A stretch of DNA of 64,000 nt from CBDBBY01 sp965203795 (GCA_965203795.1 OZ241915.1:2480001-2544000); one strand, 5' to 3'; shown: positions 1-9,105, counted from the stretch's first letter. Notes: generated by a model from the letters alone, not told the origin. Program-made: numbers and translations.

Positions 1-1373
1 TCAAGCTCCCCGTCCGTCCGGCAATCGGGACCCGGCGCGATCTCGTCGCCCCGGACCCCGTCGAACGCGGACTGCGCAAACACCTCGCGGGCCGCATGAA
101 TGCAGCGCCGGAATTCAGACCAGTCCTGTTCGCACGACATGTAGTTGAACCTGATGGCCGGACTTTCGCGGGGGTCGGGACTCCTGAGCGACACCGTGCC
201 GCGCGAGCGCGAGCGCATCGGCCCGACATGCGCTTGGAACCCGTGGCCTCCGGCCGACGACTTCCCGTCGTACCTGACGGCGATCGGCAGGAAATGGAAC
301 TGGATGTCGGGATACTTGATGCCCGGAGCCGAACGCACGAACGCGCCGCTTTCGAAATGGTTGGATGCGCCGGGCCCGTCCTTCGCCAGCAGCCACCGGA
401 ATGCGACCCACGCCTTGCCGAACGGGTTCCAGTATTTGTGTAGCGTAACGGGTCTCGTGCATGCGTGCTGGACGCACACCTCCAGATGGTCCTGGAGATT
501 GGCCCCGACCCCCGGACGATCAGCGACCACCGGAATGCCCTTGTCCTGCAGCGCCGGGCCCGGCCCGACACCAGAGAGCATGAGCAGTTTCGGGGAGTTC
601 ACCGCCGACGCGGACACAATGACTTCGCGGCGCGCCCGGACGACCTCCGTCCGTCCTCCCCGTTCAATCTCCACGCCGGTCGCACGGCCCTCCTCGATCT
701 GGACCCGGAGCGCGAGGTATCGCAGCAGGCGGACGTTGCGACGGGCGAGCGCGGGGCGCAAATACGCGTTCGAGGCCGACCATCGCCGCCCCCTCCAAAT
801 CGTGCGCTCCAGCGGACCGAACCCCTCCGGCTTCTCCCCGTTGTAGTCGGCGGTCGCTTCGAACCCGGCCTGGACGCCCGCCTGTTCGAAAATCCTGAAC
901 AGCGGGTTGGACCTGTCTCCGCGCGTCACATGAAGCGGCCCTTCCAGTCCTCGCCATGAAGGATCTGCGGTGCAGCCATCGGCATGCCAAGACTCCATCC
1001 GCTTGAAGTAAGGAAGAACGTCGCGGTATCCCCACCCTGACGCTCCCAGCTCCTCCCAGTGTTCGAAGTCCAACGCGTGGCCGCGTACGTAGACCATGCC
1101 GTTGATCGACGAAGATCCGCCGACAACCTTTCCCCTCGGGCATGCGAGCCTGCGTCCGCCGAGGCCGGGCTCGGGCTCGGTCTCGAACCCCCAATCGTAG
1201 ATGGTCATGTTCATCGGATAGGAAAGCGCGCCCGGCATCTGGATGAGCGGGCCGCGGTCGGGCACGCCGCGCTCAAGAACCAGGACGGAGTTCCGCGGGT
1301 CCTCCGACAGCCGAAACGCCAGCGCCGACCCGGCGCTTCCCGAACCAATGATCACGAAATCCGCTTCGCGCAT
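1..1373 (-). CDS. GMC-family oxidoreductase, choline dehydrogenase-like (C-terminus cut by window edge)
   Basis: FAD-dependent alcohol oxidation; the substrate cannot be told from sequence. The ATG at 1373 opens a frame that stays open to the left edge, giving about 457 residues of the usual 530-560. The N-terminus has the GMC dinucleotide-binding motif (DFVIIGSGSAGSALAFRL), followed by the GMC signature GKVVGGSSSINGMVYVRG and a second signature-like stretch SAVNSPKLLMLSGVGP. The C-terminal substrate domain with the catalytic His pair lies outside the window. It resembles BetA, but many alphaproteobacterial GMC paralogues act on other alcohols, so no symbol is given. It is transcribed away from the AbiE pair and shares no operon with anything visible here. 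Confidence 0.9.
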   Translation of the reverse strand, partial: MREADFVIIGSGSAGSALAFRLSEDPRNSVLVLERGVPDRGPLIQMPGALSYPMNMTIYDWGFETEPEPGLGGRRLACPRGKVVGGSSSINGMVYVRGHALDFEHWEELGASGWGYRDVLPYFKRMESWHADGCTADPSWRGLEGPLHVTRGDRSNPLFRIFEQAGVQAGFEATADYNGEKPEGFGPLERTIWRGRRWSASNAYLRPALARRNVRLLRYLALRVQIEEGRATGVEIERGGRTEVVRARREVIVSASAVNSPKLLMLSGVGPGPALQDKGIPVVADRPGVGANLQDHLEVCVQHACTRPVTLHKYWNPFGKAWVAFRWLLAKDGPGASNHFESGAFVRSAPGIKYPDIQFHFLPIAVRYDGKSSAGGHGFQAHVGPMRSRSRGTVSLRSPDPRESPAIRFNYMSCEQDWSEFRRCIHAAREVFAQSAFDGVRGDEIAPGPDCRTDGEL

Positions 1374-1815
1374 TTTAGGCGCTCCTGCGACGAGCCGGTT
1401 GCGAACCGGTGCCGGGAGCATAGCCTGCAGGAGCCGGTTTGTCGGCAGCTCCCGCCGACCGGGAGAGATCAAGCGCGCGGCTCGCGGGCGACAAACATGC
1501 TCTGGCGTCGCCGCCCGCGCTACTCAGGCAACCAAGTATCCTGCGGCGGGCGGAATTCGGGAAGCTCTGAAGGCTAGCGCGGGGTTCGCATTGAAACTCA
1601 GAGACCGCTGGGCCGCCGTGCATGTCGGCGTTTACGGGCCGCGGTGCCGTCAAGCACATGTGAAGCTTGCGGCTCAAGCCGGGCCGCCGCCGGTCGGCGT
1701 GAAACATGGTAGGCAGTCAAGAAACTGCCGCGGCACCGAAGTTGCAAAGCAAGGCAAATGCAGCCTGAATCCCGGCGCGGAGCAAATTCGGAAGCTGAAC
1801 GTAGCAAACCGTTGC
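1374..1815. other. Intergenic region with no recognised gene
   Basis: About 440 bases between the divergent GMC oxidoreductase and AbiE genes. I see no convincing coding frame with a ribosome binding site. A short palindrome (CCGGTT, 3 bases, AACCGG) lies near 1391-1405. Base composition becomes AT-rich from about 1800, where the AbiE promoter/operator begins. Confidence 0.5.
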
Positions 1816-1851
1816 AATCTGTCATAATTACTATAATATTTCTGACAGATT
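1816..1851 (+). promoter_or_regulatory. Inverted-repeat operator and promoter of the AbiE-like operon
   Basis: A perfect 9-bp inverted repeat, AATCTGTCA (1816-1824) and TGACAGATT (1843-1851), flanks an 18-bp AT-rich core that contains a -10-like TATAAT (1832-1837). It lies 17 bases upstream of the antitoxin ATG. AbiEi-type antitoxins are known to repress their own operon by binding inverted repeats over the promoter, so an autoregulatory operator is the natural reading. The -35 element is unclear (TTGCAA at 1812-1817 is a weak candidate). Confidence 0.65.
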
Positions 1852-1868
1852 CATGTCCGGACACAACA

Positions 1869-2465
1869 ATGCCCAGCTTGTCGAACCGTATCCTGAAGCA
1901 TGCCTCGGCGCTTCCCGAGGCCACCCCGCTGTGTCCAAATGCCTTGCTTCACCTAGGCAGCCGCGCGGCGGTTGACCAAGCGCTTTCCAGGCTCGCCCGA
2001 TCAGGGCAAATCATGCGGATCTGCCAAGGCGTCTACCTACGCCCCATACAGACGCGCTTCGGCCCTTGCGCTCCTTCCGTCGAGAAGGTGATCGCCTCGC
2101 TTTCTTCGCTCTGGGGTGAAACCATCGTTCGCAGCGGCGGGGCCGTCGCCAACGCTCTAGGCCTGACTACCCAGAATCCGGTACTGTCCGTCTATCTGAC
2201 ATCGGGACCAAGCCGCCGACTTCACTTCGGCGCGCTGGTCGTGCAGTTGCGCCAGGCCCCTCGCTGGAAGTTGGCGGCGCCCCACAGGCCAGCCGGCGAT
2301 GTCGTCCGCGCCCTCGCTTGGCTCGGCCCCCGGGAGGTCGAAACCGGGATCGACGCGATCATGCCTAAGCTCTCCGCCGAGGACTTCGACGAACTGGCCG
2401 CCATACGGGCGATCCTGCCGACGTGGATGGCGGTGCCTCTGAGCGCACGGATCACGCATGGGTGA
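1869..2465 (+). CDS. AbiEi-like antitoxin / transcriptional regulator (DUF6088-type)
   Basis: 198-residue protein from the ATG at 1869. An in-frame upstream ATG at 1758 would read through the operator and is not preferred. The N-terminal 60 residues look like a winged helix (SRAAVDQALSRLARSGQIMRI followed by CQGVYLRP), the arrangement of AbiEi/DUF6088 antitoxins. The remainder is the characteristic C-terminal domain (SGGAVANALGLTTQNPVLSV and after). The family binds operator DNA for negative autoregulation and neutralises the AbiEii nucleotidyltransferase toxin. The next gene starts 8 bases before this one stops, so translation is coupled. Confidence 0.8.
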   Translation: MPSLSNRILKHASALPEATPLCPNALLHLGSRAAVDQALSRLARSGQIMRICQGVYLRPIQTRFGPCAPSVEKVIASLSSLWGETIVRSGGAVANALGLTTQNPVLSVYLTSGPSRRLHFGALVVQLRQAPRWKLAAPHRPAGDVVRALAWLGPREVETGIDAIMPKLSAEDFDELAAIRAILPTWMAVPLSARITHG

Positions 2466-3489
2466 GGTTGCATTCCAACGGCTCTCTGCGGAAGACAGGC
2501 GCAACGCATTGACGGTTGCTCAAGAGTCGAGCGGCCGCAGGGCGCATCTTCTGGAGAAGGACATTTGGGTCGTGCAGACGCTGCGCGTCCTTTTTGACGC
2601 ACCGTTCGGAACAGATCTCGTATTCAAGGGCGGCACGTCTCTGGCCAAGGGGTACGACGTGATCCGACGATTTTCCGAGGATGTTGATGTCACCTACAAC
2701 ATCCGCGCCTTCGCCCCAGATCTGACCGCCGATGCCGGTGAGGAAGCGCTTCCTCTCACGCGCAGCCAAGAGCGACGGTGGTCGAAGGCCATTCGGGATC
2801 GGCTTTCGACATGGGTTGAGGAGCGCGCGCAGCCGATCATTGAACGGGGGCTTGGCTGCGCCGGCTTTGGCGCACGGGTCCAAGCCAATGCAGAGAAACT
2901 TTATGTCAGCTACAAGTCCGTGCTTGTAGAAGACTACGGCTTCGTCAAACCCGAGGTGATAGTGGAGTTTGGAGCACGTTCAACGGGCGAGCCGTGCGAG
3001 CGTCTGCCAGTCGAGTGCGATGCGGCACCATTTCTGCGGCATCTAACGTTTCCTGCGGCCCGCCCGCGCATCATGCTGGCCGCCCGTACGTTTTGGGAGA
3101 AGGCAACTGCCGCGCACGTCTTCTGCCAACAGGAACGGCATCGCGGGGAGCGCCTGTCCAGGCACTGGCACGATCTGGTTCGGCTGGACGAATCGGGCAT
3201 CGCCACAACTGCCCTGGCCGACCGCGACCTCGCCCGTTCGGTCGCACGCCACAAGGCGATGTTCTTCCGGGAAAACGACGCTGCCGGGAATCGGATCAAC
3301 TATGAAGCGGCGGTCTCGGGTGGGCTGCAACTGGTTCCTTGCGGCGACGCACGCGAAGCGCTTGCTGACGATTACCGCGCAATGCTCGACGAAGGCATGC
3401 TGCTCGACGACAGCGAACCGTTCGAAACGCTCATTGAACGATGCACCGGCATTGAGGCGAGGGCCAACGAGCTTGAATCAGACAACTAG
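2458..3489 (+). CDS. AbiEii-like nucleotidyltransferase toxin
   Basis: 343-residue nucleotidyltransferase of the AbiEii/AbiGii toxin family. Motif KGGTS at residues 57-61 and the RRFSEDVDV acidic motif (Glu74, Asp75, Asp77) form the expected metal/NTP-binding site. AbiEii toxins are known to act by nucleotidyl transfer to RNA targets and, with AbiEi, give phage abortive infection or stabilise mobile DNA. The gene overlaps the antitoxin by 8 bases. Its stop codon TAG is composite: TA is the target duplication and G is the first base of the IS inserted here. Removing the IS restores TAA at the same codon, so the protein is full length. Confidence 0.85.
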   Translation: MGEVAFQRLSAEDRRNALTVAQESSGRRAHLLEKDIWVVQTLRVLFDAPFGTDLVFKGGTSLAKGYDVIRRFSEDVDVTYNIRAFAPDLTADAGEEALPLTRSQERRWSKAIRDRLSTWVEERAQPIIERGLGCAGFGARVQANAEKLYVSYKSVLVEDYGFVKPEVIVEFGARSTGEPCERLPVECDAAPFLRHLTFPAARPRIMLAARTFWEKATAAHVFCQQERHRGERLSRHWHDLVRLDESGIATTALADRDLARSVARHKAMFFRENDAAGNRINYEAAVSGGLQLVPCGDAREALADDYRAMLDEGMLLDDSEPFETLIERCTGIEARANELESDN

Positions 3490-4343
3490 GGCGTGTTTAC
3501 GCTTGCGTCAAGACCGGGTTTGTGGCAAGCTGTTGTCAACAATGGAAAAAACAAGCGAGCAGTCCCCGATCATGGCCAGCATCACCGAAGAGCAGTACGC
3601 CTTGCTGCATCCCCATCTTCCGGTCCAGCGCGGCAACGTGCTGATTCCGAACATCGTCATCATCAACGCCTTGCTGCACATTCTTGAGAACGGCTGCAAG
3701 TGGCGCGCGCTTCCCGAGCGCTACGGCAAGTGGCACACGGTCTACATGCGGCTGCGCCGCTGGGCCGAGGCGGGCGTGCTGGCGCGGCTGCTTGCGGCGC
3801 TGCGGGAGCAGGAGCTGACGGACAAGGACCTCGATTGCCTCGGCCTCGACAGCACCAGCGCCGAGGTGCATCCCGACGGCACCGGAGCCCAAAAAAAAAG
3901 AAGCCCGCAGAGCATAGGCAAGTCCCGCGGCGGCTGGAACACGAAGATCCACATGATCGCCGCAAGTGACTGGATGGCAATGGCTTTTCGCCTTTCCGGC
4001 GGGCAGGCCCACGACGCGCCGGAGGGCCGGGCCCTGCTGGAGCGCTTCGGCAAGCGGGGCTCCAAGGTTCCGCTGGTGATGGACCGCGCCTGCGAGGGCG
4101 ACGAGACCCGCCGGCTCGTCCGCGACCTCGAAATGACGCCGGTCGTGCCGCCGAAGGCGAACCGGAGGGTCAAATGGGATTTCAACCGCGAAACCTACAA
4201 GCGGCGGAACGAGGTCGAGCGGCTGTTCCGCAGGCTCAAGGGCTGCCGGCGCATCTTCACCAGGTTCGAGAAGCTCGACACGATGTACGCCGCTTTCATT
4301 TGCTTCGCCCTCATCGTCGAAATCATCAAGCGTTAACAGGCCC
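3489..4343 (+). mobile_element. IS5-family (IS427-like) insertion sequence, 855 bp
   Basis: Terminal inverted repeats at 3489-3505 and 4327-4343 match at 15 of 17 positions (GGGCGTGTTTACGCTTG against GGGCCTGTTAACGCTTG). They are flanked by a TA duplication (3487-3488 and 4344-4345), the short target typical of the IS427 group. One transposase gene fills the element. Its TAA stop lies inside the right repeat. The insertion falls precisely in the stop codon of the abiEii gene. Confidence 0.88.
3542..4336 (+). CDS. IS5-family DDE transposase
   Basis: 264 residues from the ATG at 3542; ATG 3572 is an alternative start. The N-terminal DUF4096-type region (ITEEQYALLHPHLP ... NGCKWRALPERYG) is followed by a DDE catalytic core: Asp103 in LGLDSTSAEVH, Asp181 in VMDRACEGDE and Glu226 in RRNEVERLFRRLKG. 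The A9 run at 3891-3899 lies where many IS427 relatives have a slippery site joining two overlapping frames. In this copy both halves are already in one frame, so the protein should be made without frameshifting. The gene looks intact and possibly active. Confidence 0.9.
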   Translation: MEKTSEQSPIMASITEEQYALLHPHLPVQRGNVLIPNIVIINALLHILENGCKWRALPERYGKWHTVYMRLRRWAEAGVLARLLAALREQELTDKDLDCLGLDSTSAEVHPDGTGAQKKRSPQSIGKSRGGWNTKIHMIAASDWMAMAFRLSGGQAHDAPEGRALLERFGKRGSKVPLVMDRACEGDETRRLVRDLEMTPVVPPKANRRVKWDFNRETYKRRNEVERLFRRLKGCRRIFTRFEKLDTMYAAFICFALIVEIIKR

Positions 4344-4513
4344 TAATAACTTCCCGGAGCGCGCAAAATCCCGGTCTTGCTGCCACATTGGCGGAGTTCA
4401 AACAATTCCGGCATTCTGCCCCTTGCGAAACTGCCCATTCGGTAATTAAAGACTGCGCGGCTGCCGGATCCGTCAGGCTCGGCCAAATCCTGGAAGTGCC
4501 GATAGCTCTCTAG

Positions 4514-5431
4514 ATGCAGATCTACCTGCCGATCGCCGAAGTGTCCGTGAATGCGTTCCTGCTTCTCGGTCTAGGCGGGCTGGTAGGCATTCTTTCCGGT
4601 ATGTTCGGCGTCGGCGGCGGATTCCTTATGACGCCGCTCCTGTTTTTCATCGGCATCCCGCCTGCTGTCGCCGTCGCGACGGAAGCCAATCAGATCGTCG
4701 CGTCCTCCTTTTCGGGCGCTCTTGCGCACTACAGGCGGCGCTCGGTCGACCTGCAGATGGGGCTGGTCCTGCTCGTCGGCGGCATCGTCGGCTCGGCGGC
4801 GGGCGTCCAGGTGTTCGCGGAGCTGAGGGCGATCGGACAGATCGATCTCATCGTAAGGCTCTGCTACGTGCTTTTCCTCGGGATCATCGGAATCCTGATG
4901 TTCATCGAGAGCGCCAGGGCGATCGCAAGAATGCGAAAGACCGCGGGCGTCCGGCGGCGGCTTCACAAGCACAACTGGATCCACGGCCTTCCTCTGAAAA
5001 TGAAGTTCCGGACGTCGGGCCTCTACATCAGCGCCATTCCCCCGCTGATGGTCGGCGCGCTTGTCGGCGTGCTCGCGGCGATCATGGGCGTCGGCGGCGG
5101 CTTCATCATGGTTCCGGCGATGATCTACATCCTCGGGATGCCGACAAAGGTCGTCATCGGCACGTCCCTGTTCCAGATCATTTTCGTGACCGCATTCACG
5201 ACCGTGATGCATGCGGCGACGAACTTTACTGTGGATATCGTCCTAGCGGTCCTCTTGTTCGTCGGCGGCGTGATCGGCGCGCAGATCGGCACCAGAATCG
5301 GCGTGAAGCTTCCGGCGGAGCAGCTCCGGGTCCTGCTGGCAGTCCTCGTGCTCGGAGTATGCTGCAAGCTCGCGCTCGACCTCCTGCTCCAGCCGTCCGA
5401 GATCTATTCGCTTGGGGGAGGCGCGGCATGA
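4514..5431 (+). CDS. Sulfite exporter TauE/SafE family membrane protein
   Basis: 305-residue integral membrane protein with the two homologous TauE/SafE halves. Each begins with a glycine-rich motif (LSGMFGVGGGFLMTPLLFFIG near residue 30 and LAAIMGVGGGFIMVPAMIYIL near 195), separated by a basic cytoplasmic loop (RMRKTAGVRRRLHKHNW). Members export sulfite, sulfoacetate or other organic anions; the substrate here is unknown. The next gene starts within this stop codon (ATGA), and in alphaproteobacteria this pairing with a TIGR02186 protein is recurrent, so the two probably act together at the inner membrane. Confidence 0.9.
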   Translation: MQIYLPIAEVSVNAFLLLGLGGLVGILSGMFGVGGGFLMTPLLFFIGIPPAVAVATEANQIVASSFSGALAHYRRRSVDLQMGLVLLVGGIVGSAAGVQVFAELRAIGQIDLIVRLCYVLFLGIIGILMFIESARAIARMRKTAGVRRRLHKHNWIHGLPLKMKFRTSGLYISAIPPLMVGALVGVLAAIMGVGGGFIMVPAMIYILGMPTKVVIGTSLFQIIFVTAFTTVMHAATNFTVDIVLAVLLFVGGVIGAQIGTRIGVKLPAEQLRVLLAVLVLGVCCKLALDLLLQPSEIYSLGGGAA

Positions 5432-6183
5432 TCCTCCGCATCCTCGCCGCATTGCTGTTCGCCTGCGCGCCCGCCGCCGCGCAGGAGGAGATCGTCGCTG
5501 CGCTCAGCCAGAACCGGGTTGCGATCACGGCCAACTTCGACGGCTCCGAAATCCTGGTTTACGGAGCGGTCAAGCGCGAAGCGCCTCCCGGCGGGGAGCC
5601 GCTGGACGTGATCGTGACGATCGCCGGCCCCCTCGACCCGGTGGTCGTCCGGCGGAAGCGCAAGATGTTCGGCATTTGGGTGAACGTCGACGCGGTCGAA
5701 GTCGATCTTGCGCCTTCGTTCTACGCGGTGGCGACCACCGGCCCGCTGCCGGAAATCCTCAACGAGACCGAGGATCTGAGGCACAAGATCTCCGTCGAGC
5801 GGATGATCCGCTCCGTCGGCGCTCCCCAAACCATCTCGGATTCGCCGAACTTCACCGAAGCTTTGATACGCATCAGGCAGAAAGACGGCCTGTATTCGGT
5901 ATCGCCGGAGCCGGTGCAGTTTCTGGACGAGACCCTGATCGGAACCAGCATCGCGCTCCCGGCGAACCTGCTGGAAGGCGACTACACGGTCAGGATCTTC
6001 CTCGCGCGGGACGGGAGCGTGGTAGGCAGCCACGAAAAAAGCATATTCGTTCGCAAGGTAGGCTTGGAGCGATGGATTCATTCTCTGGCGATCGAGCGGC
6101 CGGTGGAGTACGGCCTCTTCGCGGTGCTGCTTGCGGTGGCGGCCGGCTGGATCGCTTCGGTCGCGTTCGGACGGCGTCACTGA
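5428..6183 (+). CDS. TIGR02186 family membrane-anchored protein
   Basis: 251 residues from the ATG at 5428, which overlaps the TauE stop by 4 bases. There is a cleavable-looking signal peptide (MILRILAALLFACAPAAAQ), a large predicted periplasmic beta-rich domain (QNRVAITANFDGSEILVYG, the family's most conserved stretch), and one C-terminal membrane helix (PVEYGLFAVLLAVAAGWIASVAF). The family has no known biochemical function. Its conserved position beside TauE/SafE suggests an extracytoplasmic partner of the exporter. Confidence 0.85.
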   Translation: MILRILAALLFACAPAAAQEEIVAALSQNRVAITANFDGSEILVYGAVKREAPPGGEPLDVIVTIAGPLDPVVVRRKRKMFGIWVNVDAVEVDLAPSFYAVATTGPLPEILNETEDLRHKISVERMIRSVGAPQTISDSPNFTEALIRIRQKDGLYSVSPEPVQFLDETLIGTSIALPANLLEGDYTVRIFLARDGSVVGSHEKSIFVRKVGLERWIHSLAIERPVEYGLFAVLLAVAAGWIASVAFGRRH

Positions 6184-6208
6184 CGGAGCGCCGGCAGCGG
6201 CGCAGCGG

Positions 6209-7708
6209 ATGCGGAATTCGCGGCCGCCCGAGAGGAACACGGCTTTGCTGAAGCCTGCAGGATGGCGCGGCGGGGCCGGATTGGAATGGGCCAGATCGAT
6301 TTCCGCCCCTGCCTTGGCGGCGCTGTGGATGCTGAGTCCTGCGCCTGCCGACGCCCACGCGTCCGAGCAGAGCTTCGTGCTTCTGCTTCCCACCGGGCTC
6401 TACACGGCTGGCGGAATCGCTGCGGTCGCGCTGACGGTGGTCGCGCTTGCGCTGGTGCCGCCGCGGACGACGCTGGGGATATTCGCGACTCGCGCGTTCC
6501 CGTGCTTCAGGCTTCCGCACTGGGCAGGAACCGCGGCCAGTCTTTTCGCGCTCGCGCTTCTCGCGGCTTTGGTCGCCATTGGATTCCGCGGGCCGACGGA
6601 TCCGCTCCGGAACCTGCTTCCGCTGTCCGTCTGGACCCTCTGGTGGATTCCGGTTCCCGTTCTGCAGGCGGTCTTCGGGGATGTCTGGAAGTGGGCGAAC
6701 CCGTGGACCGGGCTGTTCGACATTCTGCCCGCGTCCGTCCGCGAACGCCCGTTCGCCCGGCTTCCCGACAGGCTGGGAGCCTGGCCCGCGCTGCTGGGAC
6801 TGTTTGCGTTCGGATCGTTCACGCTCGCAGACCCTGCGCCCGACAATCCGGATCGGCTCGCCGGCGTCGTTGCCGCGTATTGGGCCTTCACGTTCGGTGG
6901 AATGGCGCTGTTCGGAAAGGAGCAATGGCTCTCGCGCTGCGAGTGCTTCACGGTTCTGCTGCAGCTCTTCGCCATGCTAGCGCCGGTCCGGATTGCGGGC
7001 GGCGAGTGCAGGATCGGCTTTCCCGGATGGGCAGTCGTTGCGGCGCCTCCCGCCGAGGTCGGCAGGGCGTTGTTCGCGATAGCGGCTCTCGCCTTCGGCA
7101 GCTACGACGGGCTGAACGAAACCTTCTGGTGGCTGGATGCGCTCGGCCTCAATCCGCTGGAGTTTCCGGGACGCTCGGCTATCGTTCCCGAAACGGTCGC
7201 CGGGCTTGCGGCTTCGATGGCGGTTCTTTGCTGCGTGATGCTTGCGTGCGTTTGGGCGGGCCATCGCTTTGCGAAGTCCGCTGCGACCGGCGATCAGCCG
7301 CTCCCGCCGATGGCCGAGTGCTTCGGAAGGCTGGCATTGTCGATCCTTCCTATCGCCCTCGGCTACCACCTCGCCCACTATCTGACATCGTTCATGGTCG
7401 ACGGGCAGTACGCGATCGGGGCGGTTTCCGATCCCCTCGGAACCGGATCGGACTATCTCGGCCTTGGGCACTTCTATGTGACCGCCGGCTTCTTCAACAC
7501 GCTGGCGACGGTTCGTGCGATCTGGCTGACTCAATGCGCCGCGATCGTCGCGGGCCACGTGGTTGCTGTGCTGCTGGCGCACGCCATCGCCATCGACCTT
7601 TACGGGCGGGCCCGGACGGCGGCGGCAAGCCAGATGCCGCTCGCGGCGATGATGATCCTCTACACGCTGTTCAGCCTCTGGCTGCTCGCGTCCCCGCGGG
7701 GCGCGTGA
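6209..7708 (+). CDS. Polytopic membrane protein of unknown function
   Basis: 499 residues from the ATG at 6209 (26 bases after the previous stop). A longer in-frame start at 6131 would overlap the TIGR02186 gene and is not favoured. A signal-like N-terminus ends in APADAHA, and is followed by about ten to eleven hydrophobic segments with conserved-looking Trp/His loops (VWTLWWIPVPVLQAVFGDVWKWANPW and GYHLAHYLTSFMVDGQYAIG). It resembles a family whose members are sometimes annotated fenitrothion hydrolase on thin evidence. I would treat function as unknown. Position suggests an operon with the TauE and TIGR02186 genes. Confidence 0.75.
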   Translation: MRNSRPPERNTALLKPAGWRGGAGLEWARSISAPALAALWMLSPAPADAHASEQSFVLLLPTGLYTAGGIAAVALTVVALALVPPRTTLGIFATRAFPCFRLPHWAGTAASLFALALLAALVAIGFRGPTDPLRNLLPLSVWTLWWIPVPVLQAVFGDVWKWANPWTGLFDILPASVRERPFARLPDRLGAWPALLGLFAFGSFTLADPAPDNPDRLAGVVAAYWAFTFGGMALFGKEQWLSRCECFTVLLQLFAMLAPVRIAGGECRIGFPGWAVVAAPPAEVGRALFAIAALAFGSYDGLNETFWWLDALGLNPLEFPGRSAIVPETVAGLAASMAVLCCVMLACVWAGHRFAKSAATGDQPLPPMAECFGRLALSILPIALGYHLAHYLTSFMVDGQYAIGAVSDPLGTGSDYLGLGHFYVTAGFFNTLATVRAIWLTQCAAIVAGHVVAVLLAHAIAIDLYGRARTAAASQMPLAAMMILYTLFSLWLLASPRGA

Positions 7709-7815
7709 CCCGGCCCGCCGCCGCGGAAATTGCTGGACAACGAAGTCCGCCGCATTCAATCTTGCGCTGAGGGAACCGCCGGTCGCGAGGCGTTCGGCGG
7801 AAGAGAGGAGGAATC

Positions 7816-9105
7816 ATGAAACATCCGATCAATTCGAAACTCAGCCGGCGCGGAGCGCTGAAGGCGCTCGGCGGCGGCATCGCCGCCGCCGGCGCAGCGA
7901 CGGGACTTGCGAGGTTCGCGCAGGCGCAAAGCTCGGAACCGATCCGCATCGGCTTCCAAGTCCATCGCACGGGAATCGGCGCCGCCTACGGCCGCTGGTA
8001 CGACCGGACCACCCAAGCTGCGGTCCAGCGCATCAACGACGGAGGCGGGATAAACGGGAGGCCGGTCGAAATCGTCGCCGAGGACGACGGCACCGATCCG
8101 AAACGCGGCGCCGAAGTCGTCGAAAAGTTCGCGACCCAGCACGGCTGCGACATCGCGTTCGGAACGTTGTTCAGCCATGTCGTGATCGGGTCAGCGCCCC
8201 GCGCGGGCGAGCTGAAGCTGCCGTACTTCGTCGTGTCGGAGGGGCATCACGTCGCCAGCGGCATGCTGAACCGGTACACGCTCCAGCCCGGGATCACGGA
8301 CGTGAAGAGCCAGGCGCTTTCCATGGCACCCTTCATCAACGCCAACCTCGGCAAGAAGGTCACGATGATGTTTCCGGACTACGCGTTCGGCTACGACCAT
8401 CGCGACAATTTCCCGCCGGCTCTCGAGGCGCTGGGCGGCGAGGTGGTCGCCAAGATCGCCATCCCGCCGACCGAGACCTCGTTCACGAGGTACTTCCCGA
8501 ACATTCCGCGCGAAACCGACGTGATCTACCACATCATGGTGGGCCCGGCCGTCCTGACCTTCGTCAAGGAGCTGGGCGAGTTCTTCGGGCCGAGCAAGCC
8601 CGAGCTCTTCGGCTTCATCGACAGCCTCGAGGCCGTCGACATCTCCAGCCCCGGCCTCGAATTCCTTGACGGCAGCTATTTCTGGGAAGGCTACCCGCGA
8701 TACGCCCAGCCCGGCCAGATGGACTTCGAGAACGAATACCGCGCCGCGGTAGGCGTCGACGAGAACGGCGCGTCGGTCTCCGATTCGAAGGACGTCTCCA
8801 CGTACGGGCACATGTTCGGATGCTGGGAGACCCTGCATGTGGTCAAAAAGGCGATGGAGGCGGCGGACTACCAAGGGCCGGACGACCGGGGCGCTCTCAT
8901 CGAGGCCGTCGAGGCGATGACGGACCTTCCGCACTCGATCGAGCACCCGCAGGGCGCCAAGATGTTCAACGGCAGAACGCACCAGGTCTTCGGGCCCCAA
9001 TACATCACGAGGCTGGTCGACGGCCGTCTGTCGCTCGTTCACACGACATCGATCGAGGACACGCTCTACGACGACGAGACCGACTACACGGTCCAGCCTC
9101 TCTAG
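7816..9105 (+). CDS. Branched-chain amino acid-type ABC transporter substrate-binding protein
   Basis: 429-residue periplasmic binding protein (Leu/Ile/Val or urea-binding fold, type I). The N-terminus carries a Tat-like signal, SRRGALKALGGG, and a hydrophobic stretch ending FAQAQ. The mature part opens IRIGFQVHRTGIGAAYG with the family's ligand-loop region, and GGGINGRPVEIVAEDD is typical. A strong ribosome site (GAGGAGG) precedes the ATG. It is the first gene of a five-gene importer (7816-12401). The transported solute is not shown by sequence; amides, aromatic acids and amino acids are all used by this family. Nearby ring-degradation genes make a heteroaromatic acid a reasonable guess. Confidence 0.9.
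   Translation: MKHPINSKLSRRGALKALGGGIAAAGAATGLARFAQAQSSEPIRIGFQVHRTGIGAAYGRWYDRTTQAAVQRINDGGGINGRPVEIVAEDDGTDPKRGAEVVEKFATQHGCDIAFGTLFSHVVIGSAPRAGELKLPYFVVSEGHHVASGMLNRYTLQPGITDVKSQALSMAPFINANLGKKVTMMFPDYAFGYDHRDNFPPALEALGGEVVAKIAIPPTETSFTRYFPNIPRETDVIYHIMVGPAVLTFVKELGEFFGPSKPELFGFIDSLEAVDISSPGLEFLDGSYFWEGYPRYAQPGQMDFENEYRAAVGVDENGASVSDSKDVSTYGHMFGCWETLHVVKKAMEAADYQGPDDRGALIEAVEAMTDLPHSIEHPQGAKMFNGRTHQVFGPQYITRLVDGRLSLVHTTSIEDTLYDDETDYTVQPL

Noticed and set aside
3487..3489. IS insertion truncating abiEii
   Set aside because: Reconstructing the empty site with one TA gives a TAA stop at the same codon, so no residues were lost.
3891..3899. A9 run as a programmed frameshift site in the IS5-type transposase
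   Set aside because: Both halves of the transposase are already in one frame here, so no frameshift is needed to make the full enzyme.
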